Of a stretch of DNA of 64,000 bases, positions 12,292-21,854 are shown piece after piece; position 1 is the stretch's first letter; each line of letters opens with the position of its first letter. The notes under the pieces were generated by a model. It did not search any database. It had not been told where the DNA came from and saw nothing but the letters and a program-made list of their open reading frames with translations. Source of the stretch: Phanerochaete sordida (taxonomy: Eukaryota; Basidiomycota; Agaricomycetes; Polyporales; Phanerochaetaceae); assembly GCA_019973155.2 (NCBI GenBank), contig BPQB01000111.1, positions 1 to 64,000 on the forward strand, written 5' to 3'. The translations under genes and the position numbers were made by a program.

Positions 12292-13244
12292 AGCCTCCAC
12301 CGCACAAAAGTATCGTACTGGACACAGTGCTGGGTGTAATGCATACCCTATTTCCGCCGGCGTGGATGGTCTCGAGGCAAGCACACTCCGGCGAGCGTCG
12401 CGGCAGCACGCCCTACTTGTATGTAAAATGGCTTGCTGTTCGTGCTCGGCGTCCTAGCCTACACCCGTCTGGACCCTGAAACGGTGATCGCTGACGCAGG
12501 AAGCTTCCCAATAGCCTTAGGCCCGGGTGTTCTGTGGGACCCTGGGCATGGCGAGGCAGCAGCGTGGCACAGCTGCAGGCGGCTGTCCCCGCGCCACGAA
12601 GATAACGAAAGCCAGCGGCCCTGACTTGCATGTCGTCGCACGACGACCAGCTCATTTCCGTTCTGCCATGAAGAGGTCGGCTGTAATCACATTGAAGTCT
12701 ATGTTATGAGAGTCTTCTTCACGGACATCACTGAACGAGAAGTACATGCAACAGCCGTGAGCAAAGGGAGATAATGCGGGGAGAGCTGTGACATGTTGTC
12801 AAATGACTCCACAGGCCTAAGTAAGTACCCAGCACAACGCGACTCGCGGGATCCGCTATAACGCAGTTAAAAGCGATAGCGTTGACCATCGGCACAACAA
12901 CGGAAGAGGGTGGCGCAAGCCCCGACAGATCTCAGAACCTCAGACCCAGTTTTGCCAGTACCCTTGCATCATAGGCTCTGGCCAGCCGCGTATAGCAGAT
13001 CACGGGCAATTGCACAGCACGTCTGTGGGTTACTGGACATGATCCATGGCGTCCAGTCATTTTTAATCCCGCGAATCGACAGCCCTTTTGCCCGCTGTGT
13101 ATGTGCTGAGTCTTGTCTAATTCACTAGCAAGGCTTCCAAACGAGATCACTACACGAGCAAGAACCCCAAGATCTCAAGCCAATCAACAAGCAGGAGATA
13201 GCGTTAATACAGACAAGAGATCGTTTCGCTTCGCTACACGCCTG

Positions 13245-13319
13245 CTGCTCTCGCGGTTGCTGCTCTCGTGGTTGCAGGTATCGTGGCTGCTGTTTCCGCG
13301 GCTGCAGGTCCTCCTCTTC
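13245..13319. repeat. 15-bp minisatellite
   Basis: Four clear units and a partial fifth, starting at 13245, 13260, 13275, 13290 and 13305, share CTG/CAG...TCG(C/T)GG(T/C)TG. The minus frame would encode a repeating QPR(x)Q pentapeptide, but no gene model includes it. Confidence 0.7.
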
Positions 13320-13485
13320 GACGCGATTGGCATTCAAATCTGCATAGCGTTTTCACTTCAACCGCACAGCTCGGAGAAGGGTTTGCGCCGCCCGCGGCGG
13401 CTCAGGCGTTTGCGGGCGTTCGCCTCGGCGTAAGATAATAGCGGATGCGCATCGGAGAGCAAGTCCGACTGAAATTTGAGGTAAT

Positions 13486-13727
13486 CGGTTGGACGGCGTA
13501 GGGATACAGCGGACGGTATATAAGGAGCGAGGTCGCATGGGGCGTAGGTCAAGGAGATAAGAAAGAGTAAGAGAAGCATTACTTACTTTCAGGTGATGTG
13601 GTTAAACGGTTGGACGGCGTAGGGATACAGCGGACGGTATATAAGGAGCGAGGTCGCATGGGGCGTAGGTCAAGGAGATAAGAAAGAGTAAGAGAAGCAT
13701 TACTTACTTTCAGGTGATGTGGTTAAA
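13486..13727. repeat. Perfect 121-bp tandem duplication with a TATA-like box
   Basis: Copy 1 is 13486-13606 and copy 2 is 13607-13727; I found no mismatch. Each copy contains GGTATATAAGG, at 13515-13525 and 13636-13646, and a splice-acceptor-like TTACTTACTTTCAGG stretch near its end. Identity indicates a very recent duplication. Confidence 0.92.
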
Positions 13728-13939
13728 GATACGAGTTATTGAATACAAGTACAGCAGCACCGCACAATATCCGGCTCAGAGTCATGGCTATGAGCCGCTA
13801 ACGCTTCGGGAAATATACGCTCGCGACGACACATATTGCCCCATGACATTGACGGTCTGTGATTAACATTCGACGAGGGTGATAAACTTAGTCAGTTGAG
13901 GCGAAAAAAAAAAACGGATGCGAGGAGATCGACATGCAC

Positions 13940-14379
13940 CTAAACATCAGGCGCCTTTGTGTCGCCTTCGCCTTCCTCGTCTGAGAACGGCGGTACGGAG
14001 TCATAGTCCTCGTCAGTTTCCTCCTGGACAGCACTCCTGTGCGTAGGTGACGGGTTGAGTAACGCGGTACCATCCCGGTAGACATGAACCCGGCCGGGGG
14101 TTTGTGAGGGAAGATAGCGGACGGTGACATGCTCCTTGGGGTCGTTCTTGTTCTTGTGCCACCATTGACGACCGCCAGAACTACGACGGCGGGGTGCGGA
14201 TATGTGTGAGCACACCAACGAGAAGTAGAATTTGAACGGGCGACATACGAGTAGACGACTGCAGTCCGCGCAATGTGGAGCTGTGGATAATTGTTCCAAG
14301 CGGTGGTACAGGCCGTAGTGATCGCCGGCTGCTCCCCGGGAAGAAGGGTAGAGGGCTCAAACTCAACTCGGACCGGCAT
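13940..14379 (-). CDS. Small uncharacterised protein
   Basis: Two exons, 14379-14249 and 14180-13940, separated by a 68-nt phase-2 intron, give 123 residues. I do not recognise the family. The first half is mixed polar and hydrophobic. Across the join the sequence reads VVYSSGGRQWWHKNKN and then a beta-rich HVTVRYLPSQTPGRVHVYRDG. The last 35 residues are acidic (EETDEDYDSVPPFSDEEGEGD). There is no signal peptide or membrane segment. The model is supported by clean splice sites (GTATGT donor, CGTAG acceptor), phase agreement and a composition unlike its flanks. The start could lie further upstream, since the frame stays open, but that extension looks like leader sequence. Confidence 0.5.
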
Positions 14380-17300
14380 GATAAATAGGGATAAGAGGTA
14401 TTTGGCTGCACCAGTGAAAAGCGGGGCGGTATATGACTTGGGACCGGTGAGGAGGGCGGTCGATGCTGAGCAGGGTATTTGTACACTTAACGAGCCCGTG
14501 AGCATGCGCCGCCGTAGGAGCGTGATGTGTGTGGTTCTCAACGGCCTTGTGGATCACATTCTGACTAGGGTCCTGTGGGAAGGTCAGGAGCTACCGGAAG
14601 AGAAGTCGAGTGCAGTTGGCACGGGGCCTAGAGGAAACTCGGGCTCACTCATGAGGACCAGGTCGCTCCCTGGATCGCTCGCCAGGCGATGTGGCAGGCC
14701 GAACATAGAAAGGTTGTATGCTAGCAGGCCTCCGCGCAAGGCAAGGATCTTGAAGATACAACAGCGGTACCCAGAACATCGGCGCCCTCGACACAACCGA
14801 ACGTAATAGTTAGCTGCTTCTTGTTGATTCTTCACGATTCCTCGTAGCATGCCTAACTTGTACGGACGCATGGATAAAGAAGGGCGCCGGCGTCCTGCAC
14901 AGATACATCAGCAAAGCGAGCCCTGTGTATGAAACGCAAGTGGTGTAGTACCCTGTGTACTTTCGCCGGCCCTTTCGCAACTTAGAACGACACCTAGTCC
15001 GCGCGCGCAGTACGGTACAGCCATAATAGGCTGCCAACGGCCGCGCCAAGGACAGATAGCGCGGCCACAGTAAGCGCGTCGCACGCTCAATTTCGTGCGA
15101 GCACAGGCGACTACGCGACGCGGCCCGCGATGACAATGGGACACGTGCGCATGCCGACCGGGCGGTCGCTTTCGACGTGTCCTTGAACTTATCCTGCGCG
15201 TGGTACGTGTTCGCCATGATGCCTGCGCTCAGGCAGATCGCAAGCATGGCGGTGCAATCTAGGCGCGAGCGGTCGAGGCCTGCGCGGAGATTAGAGCGTG
15301 AGCAGCTAGAGATAGAGGGAGGCAGGACTCAGACACACCCGCCACCACCGTCGGGTCCTTCACAAAAGTCGCGTAGACGACCACGTTGAGAGTATCGCGA
15401 GAAGACCAGTGCGCCGGGCGTGCGCTCGGTGTTCGTTGTAGAAGGTCGTCAGCACAGCCATGGCCGCGCTGGGGCAGAGCACCGAAGGCCCAGGGCCAGC
15501 TCGAGACAAGAAGAAGGCAGACAGGAGGAAGCGCCGTTCGCAGAATGGCAGTTCATTTCCACGCCTCAAGCCCCTTCCTCAGCGCCTAGTCCTTTGAGTT
15601 CCACCGCGACCGTCCCAGTTCCAGCATGCAAGAGTTCCACTTTTAAAACATCTTGTCGTCCAGGTGCAGCGGCAGCGCAGCGGTTTGCTACCGTGTCTTC
15701 TGTCTTGCCGGCGTGCCGCAGTGAGCGATGCATACTCGTTCCAGGTTCTGAGTTGGACGCGCCGACACAGAGTGTTTGCCTTGCAAGAATATGGTCAGTC
15801 AAGGTACTTAACCCCAATATATGCACTTATATCACTTTTGAAGTGGGTTTCCAGCTTTATAGGACACAAAGCTTGAGTGCTAGACACTGGTTATGCAGCA
15901 CGTGTGCCAATTCGTCACCGGCTCGGGCCATTTGCATCGTCGCGCGCAACTCGTGCTATCGGCGCCGTTTCGACCTGCAGGAGCACATACGCGCTCTCTC
16001 GTACCGTTCCGCCGCCTACAACACGCGACTGGCTGAGTTTCTCCCGTTGGGAGAATATGAAGTGGGTGATCGCAGCGACGTACGCTCACGGTGAAAGCGG
16101 CCCTATCGTGATGCACGGCGGCGCGCGGAGCCAAGACTGCAGCACCAATCCACAGAAACCTGGCGATAAGAGCGTCGCTTCCACACGTTCTGCTCCCGCA
16201 CCTATCTCTTAGCACTCGCGAACAACGAGGAGCGGCGCGGCGTTCACAATTCTCGACGGTCACATTCCCTCGCGGAGCTGGGGATCGTACGGTTGATTCA
16301 TGCCCTCTTCAGTCCGAAGAATGTGCGTCTCTATGCGCAACTCTAGCAAAGTACTCTGGGCCGATCATCTTCTGTAGCTCGCCATATCCCCATAGTCGGC
16401 GGGCCGTCGCTGCCGATTGCATCCTTCGTAGGACTCCGCAGCTTCCTTGCCAGCCGGTCAAGTATATTACGGGAAATGTACGTAACCGCTGGCTTTGTGA
16501 GCTACTTTGCGCTACGCAGGGCCTTGACAAAAGTCTCCCGTAGCATGAGAGTAGGGCGAAATCCGACGATCGACCGCTGGCTTATCGTTCTTTCCAGAAG
16601 GAAGCTCGTAGGCGAGACCCACACGCTGTCAGACGGTACGACTGAGGTTGGAGAAATGGAGGTGCGCTCCTGTGTCAGCGTAATCGCATGTAATGGTTTT
16701 TGATCCCTCGCCCGTTCGTCGTTTACGGAACTGTGCTCGAGCTGGCACGATGATCCTCTGTATCTGCCCCTAGTGCGGAACCTCGTACTCAACTTGAAAT
16801 CAGTCTTACACAGCATGTTCGACAAGGGTTGTCCCAACATCAGAATCGATTCTCTGTCGTAACCTCAACAGATTGCGTAAACTTTCGCAGCTGGATTCGA
16901 GAGGTAGACCCAGAGCGGCCACCGTTCATCTTGCCGTATCTCTCACAACTGCTGATCAGGGCATTGATCTACCTCTTGCCTGTGTCTCAGCTAATTGTAC
17001 AGATGCCTCGATTGACTTCGCGGCGCGTGCAAGGTCACAGGCCCACAGGACCCTAGCCATCAAGACACCAGTGGCTGATATCGCGACTTCTGCTTCTGAG
17101 ACGGCGTATTCATCAAGCGTAAGGATAGTTTAAAGCTCATTTCTCACGATGAAGCATGATATAGCCTAGCTTCTCATGTTTTTTGTTGGCCTAGTATAGG
17201 ACGCTCCGATCTCGCACACTTTTCTAGGACCCTGGCCATCAAGAGATGAGCGATGAACATGTGTCTCTGTTGACAAACGAACGTCCAGTGGAGTGGGTTT

Positions 17301-19105
17301 GGTATACTAGCACCGAGCTCTGTGGGACCCTATGCATCAAATTGCCCGTGCGATGCAAATTTCTTTGCGACGATATCGCACTCGTGTTCAGGCTGGGCTC
17401 ATACTGTCTAACATTGCGTGGCAGTACACAGAAAAGACGTCGCGGCCGTTGAGGAAGGAAGCCTCGGTACCAGTGTCTCGCTAGTACTCCGCTATACACC
17501 ATGATATGGCCTTCAGATCGCGCAAAATCTGCCCTCCTGACAGTCCAAAAAATGCATCGCGTGAGGGCTGATGTTGACTCTGATTTTATCGCACTGAATA
17601 TAGCATATCGCTATGCCCGTGCCGAGCACGATTCTTGCTCTGCGCTGTTGCTCATTGGATAGTATGAGCTCAACGTGAACGCGGAATGTGTACGGCACAT
17701 CCTTCAAAACCTAACATGGCGCGAGTATGGCGCGAGTCACGAGAGGCACATGGTCTTGAGGTACTCGGTGCTAATAAACTAAAGCCACTCCGCTAGATCC
17801 TCGTCTGTTGGCAGAGACGCATGCTCGTATAGCATCTTCGCAACACGCTACACGGCGTGCTTCGCTTGATGTATAGGGTCCAAGAGATGTGTTCGAGACC
17901 GAAGCATCCTACATTAGGTCGCGGATATCATGGCAAGCTAGACCATATCAGGCATAAGTACCGTGAGTTTATTTCTTCACGTTATTGTGTGCGGTCAGGT
18001 AATATGCCACCTCAGAGTTCCAAGCCTCTCAGCCAAGGCGCACACATGCAAACTCGAAAAATACATATAATATGACTTCAGTGCCATGGCCCTGAGTTTT
18101 AAAAATTCTCGGTCGAATGCTTGCCTCGCTGCTCAGGAGCGGGCGCAATTCTCGACATCGACGGTCTATCCGACTGTTTGCCAGTGGATAGTATGAGCAC
18201 GACCTTAACGCTTCATGTATATGGCGTACAACTGGGCAGGTGAGTTGACTCGCCTCCGGCGTATCCTCCTGAGCTTCACATGGCGCAGCCGCGCAGATCG
18301 ATTGATGCATAGGGTGCTAGAGACAGCAGTGCTATTATTCCAAAGTGGCCCTTTCCCTAAACGTCCGCTCATTGACAGAGACGCATGCCCTTCTTTAATC
18401 TCCGTAACACGCTACATCGCGCACATCCTCTAATGTATAGAGTGCTAGAGAAGTGCGCGAGACCATTGAAGCGTATTTGACTACCAAGAGGCCGCAGGGA
18501 AACGTTAAAATTGATATCGGGTCATATCAGAAGCTACCATACGATTTTCGCTTCTAATTACCTTCAGAGTTTGCGATTACTATGCCACATTAGAGGTCAA
18601 AATTGCTATCCAATGCCATACGCGTGTGTACTGATCCCACGGACCTACTAATTTAATAAGCTCGACGTAAAGTCAGGGTCATGTATAGAAAATATTGGCA
18701 GAATGACTCCTCATCGATCAGTGAAAGGGCTCAGCACTGGGTCTGAGCGAAAAAATCGCATACGACTCGTCAGAGATGTGGGTGGTTATCACAATTCGTT
18801 ATCCGTTAAACGACGAAGCATCCAATCGCAACCACTGCGTACAGTTCTATGAAACCTTACGTGACAAGACAAGATAATTTGGGAGCTTATTCCTACCTAT
18901 TTCTAGTCGGACCCACAAAGAACTCTCGGTGTAAACCCTCAAGACTGGCTAAAATGAGAGGAGCAAGGCTCCGGCCACACAACGTATATAAGATCCTCAG
19001 TTTCAGCTTTCTCAATCATCGGATTGACGCACTCTCAGTCCGCACTCAGTCCCACAGACATCCACCGTCCACAAGTTGCTAGTGCAGACAAACCCTCCTT
19101 CTACG
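14380..19105. other. Gene-poor region with decayed sequence
   Basis: I find no intact gene in these 4.7 kb. GC content is clearly lower from about 16.8 to 19 kb than in the housekeeping block. Short protein-like fragments appear in several frames but do not join. The stretch 17.0-18.7 kb consists of diverged repeats described separately. This looks like a graveyard of old duplicated or mobile DNA. Confidence 0.5.
17047..18670. repeat. Cluster of diverged inverted and direct repeats
   Basis: The block AGGACCCT(A/G)GCCATCAAGA occurs at 17047-17067 and 17226-17246, and GGGACCCTATGCATCAA at 17324-17340. The reverse complement (TTGATG(C/T)ATAGGGT) recurs near 17866 and 18302, and a weaker TAATGTATAGAGTGCTAGAG near 18431. 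Similarity extends well beyond these blocks. The minus strand of about 17160-17345 resembles the plus strand at 17800-17930 and at 18300-18480, and 17970-18060 resembles 18550-18640. A translated match is visible: LMHRV..(S/T)(S/A)VL.(Y/F)Q...R..(V/I).RD.C.SLIS reads from the minus strand at 17240-17370 and the plus strand at 18290-18400. This suggests at least three decayed copies of one element or gene fragment. Confidence 0.65.
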
Positions 19106-19715
19106 ATGGCGACTCATATTCCTACCCCACTGGAACTTCTCGCGCCTGCGACATTGACGCACACTCCTGGCCCTCTCAATTCTCCGACATTGGCGTATAC
19201 CCCTGGCCAGCCTCTCAAGATTGGCCGTATGTCGTTTTGTGAATCTGTGGTCGTGCTTGATACTAACAAGACTCCTAGCTGCGACCGAGTGGTTCAAAGA
19301 ACATGTCCGAAAGCTCCCCGAGGATTCCGGGTACCTACTCATCACGGAAACCTACAAAGACTACGGCGTGCGTGACGTCATTTGGTCATTTTGGCCGTTC
19401 AAGGTACGAGATGTTCTATCCGGCATGGATGCATTGTGAACCGTTTCTTGTTTCTAGGTTACCATACACGTCGTTGGGACTGGCTTCAAGTCTCAAATCG
19501 TCCTCGCTCTCTCTATTGATATTCCCTTTGTGGGCTCAGTCGAGCTTGGATCTATAGCCGGCTCCTTGGAGGAGGGTGTAGAGCTTAAGGTCAACGTTGC
19601 GTTCGCACAAGGCCTTGTCAGAGTCTACTTGAAGGGCCTCGAGGTTCGACTTTACGCTCAACTCGCGTCTCCTTTCGGCGACGTCGACACGGACGTCGAG
19701 CTGTTCGAAATTTGA
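19106..19715 (+). CDS. Orphan small protein, three exons
   Basis: Exons 19106-19226, 19279-19403 and 19458-19715 give 167 residues; introns are 52 and 54 nt, and the first has a textbook CTAAC branch site just before the acceptor. The protein opens with a Pro/Thr-rich segment of repeated T(P/L)..LxxPxTLxxTPG units. A folded region follows: ATEWFKEHVRKLPEDSGYLL, then ITETYKDYGVRDVIWSFWPF. The last 85 residues are beta-strand-like with alternating hydrophobics and end DVDTDVELFEI. There is no signal peptide or membrane helix. It resembles a family of small basidiomycete proteins of unknown function that I have seen but cannot name. The clean codon pattern inside decayed surroundings suggests it is under selection. 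Confidence 0.7.
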
Positions 19716-20316
19716 TCCTCATGGTGAGCATATTTTGACTCAGGCTTTGCAATAGCTTACCCCTTCATTCAGTAGTTGTCACCAAGTGACAGCCGCCGCG
19801 GTCGACTGTAAGCTCGCGAAAGCCTATATCTACGAATTACCTTTGTACCTCGCTGTTCCCTCCTTTCGCCTGGTGGCAAGGGTTGGGTTAGAGTATCAAG
19901 TGGTTCTCTCTGCTCCGGTCATCGCAGTATCGCACAGTGTCTCCTCGCACAAAGCTTGCCCGATCCGGCGGTCCTCGCCCGCGGCGCGGCGTACTTGACT
20001 ACCACTCGCGAGCATCCGCACGCTCACACTCTATGCCTACGGCGAGTGCTGCCATTCTCTTCGCGAGACTCATGTCAACAGTGGCTGCTGTCCGACATTC
20101 GGAATGTTGACCGCGGGTGGATCGCTTCAGTGTACGCCGCGGTGAGGTCCCATGCCCCGCTCCTGGTGATCACGACTCTGCATCTCGACATCTTAGACCT
20201 GTACGTGAGCCATTGATATGCCATTGATATTTACCAAGTGGTCTTACAAGCTATCGTACGATTTGAGTGCGGCATGAGAGCGGTTCTTGACGAGTCGGAA
20301 GTATCAAACACCGTGA
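19716..20316. other. Intergenic region past the orphan gene and the truncated monooxygenase
   Basis: No intact gene is seen. The part next to 20316 should correspond to the missing C-terminal exon of the truncated monooxygenase. A faint VFDT...RL.K.R-like trace, frameshifted relative to the intact paralog, can be read on the minus strand at about 20310-20250. Confidence 0.4.
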
Positions 20317-21641
20317 CTACGAATGACCTAGAAGCTTACCAAGCAGACGTGCATCTTCTATCCCTTGGCCTGTGCAAGCGGCTTGAGCCGGATGCATGCC
20401 GTGGACCTACATGGCGTGAGACATGTGCAACCGTCGAGCCAGCGATGACACGTACAGCATCTCCGAGGATCGTAACCCGACCTCGCACCCATCCCTCCGA
20501 TGGAATGGGCTGCACGACGTCGACGCTCCACTTGACATACTTGTCGGCGCACGCGAGCAGTTTGGTGACTTCAGGGCCCCAACCTCGGAATACTTCGAGC
20601 ACTTCGCTCGTTGCTGCTTCGCGGGTCGTCTCAGGAGCGGGCTCTGGTGAACGAGCGGTTTCATTCAGGTCGGAAGCAAAAGCAATCACATTGGCCTGTG
20701 CGATAGTTGAGCTAGAATTATTCAAAATGCGACAGAGGGTAAGCTCACAAGCGTGGCGCCCTGGATGGAATACACCATGACATGTTTGCCTTTGCCCAGG
20801 AACCAAAACGGTTGGTTGCTGAAGTCTAGTGTGGTCCCCGCAGCAAGGATGGCGTCCATCGGGATGTATGCCCGGTAGCAAATTGTCCCGCTGAACTTGA
20901 GATGTGGATCAAGGCCTGTGTCGCCGGAGCGCGTAACGTAGCGGCGAACTGTGCTTCGCAGCCCATCTGCTCCAAGTACAACCTCCGCGGAAGCCGTAGA
21001 CCCGTCCTGGAAGTGCAAAATTGCACCGCGCGGGGACTCTATGATCCGTACGCATCGCTTGTCGACGTTGATGCGCTCTGGTCCCACGATACGGGTCAGA
21101 ACACCGAGAAGAATGCTGCGAGGTATGCCGTCTACCGTTTTGTCCCGGAGATCCCCCTGTAGACGTTGAGAAAAGTGACCGCGGTTGATACGACGAGGAC
21201 GTACATTGGGCAGGATTTCATGACCAGGCATTCCTGACAGAAATTGGTAGTATTCGCGCCCACGAGCGCCGTGCAATTGTCCCTGTGCAGTAGCAAATGC
21301 TTGGCGAGCATGAGCACCAACGGCGTCCCATATCCCAATTGCCTTGAGGGCGCGCCTAGAATTGCTGCCTACGAGCAGAGTATACGTGGATGAGAAAGCC
21401 AGTTTTATACGTAGTAGTGCAAGAAGCTCACATAAAGGTACTCCGGCGAGCCTGGCCTCGTCTTCTCCAAGCACATTCTGTGAGCGAAACAAATCAGATC
21501 GAATGACTAGCGGATTGCCCTTGTGCCTACAGCAGCCTCATAGACGTGCGCGTCGACACCTTCTTTCAAGAGCGCCGCAGCGCACACCATGCCGCAAACG
21601 CCGCCGCCAACGATGGCGATGCGAAGGCCGTGGATTGTCAT
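20317..21641 (-). pseudogene. Truncated FAD-dependent monooxygenase (salicylate hydroxylase type), probably decayed
   Basis: Paralog of the intact gene at 25707-27317. Model exons are 21641-21531, 21477-21432, 21368-21205, 21156-20749, 20695-20456 and 20406-20317, giving 352 residues against 451. Exon 1 (111 nt) and the 408-nt exon match the paralog exactly in length. The N-terminal dinucleotide motif VGGGVCG is kept. The next glycine-rich motif, GEIGAGIGLG in the paralog, reads GEDEARLAG here. The GD motif region GDAAHGMLPHLGAGAGQ has become GDA|VHGMHPAQAACTGQ with an extra 49-nt intron-like insertion. The frame then stops after LLGKLLGHS, about 75 residues early. Lost FAD-binding glycines plus truncation point to a non-functional relic, although splicing and frame remain intact over 350 codons. 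Confidence 0.7.
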
Positions 21642-21854
21642 GGTCGTCGAGAGCCAAGCTCTGCAGCCGTGGTAAAACCAACATCCCCAAACTCGCATCC
21701 CATAAATATCAGATTCCCAACCCCAAGAGGAGGCAGCAGCTATACTGAAAAACTCGATCATTCTGAAGGCTCGCATAAGGTCATGGGGACGCAAGCAACC
21801 GATAGATTGCGAGCAAATGAGATACAAGCCTTCGACGCGAATAGCAAGCCTGCT

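Larger units (their letters stand above)
12292..13939. other. Gene-free region with simple and tandem repeats
   Basis: No frame here shows protein-like features beyond repeats. It holds a 15-bp minisatellite at 13245-13319 and a perfect 121-bp tandem duplication at 13486-13727. A run of A at about 13903-13913 lies just past the stop of the next gene on the minus strand. Confidence 0.5.

Noticed and set aside
14810..15570. Minus-strand fragments with mild membrane-protein look
   Set aside because: Frames are broken by stops and do not join at credible splice sites; no family recognised.
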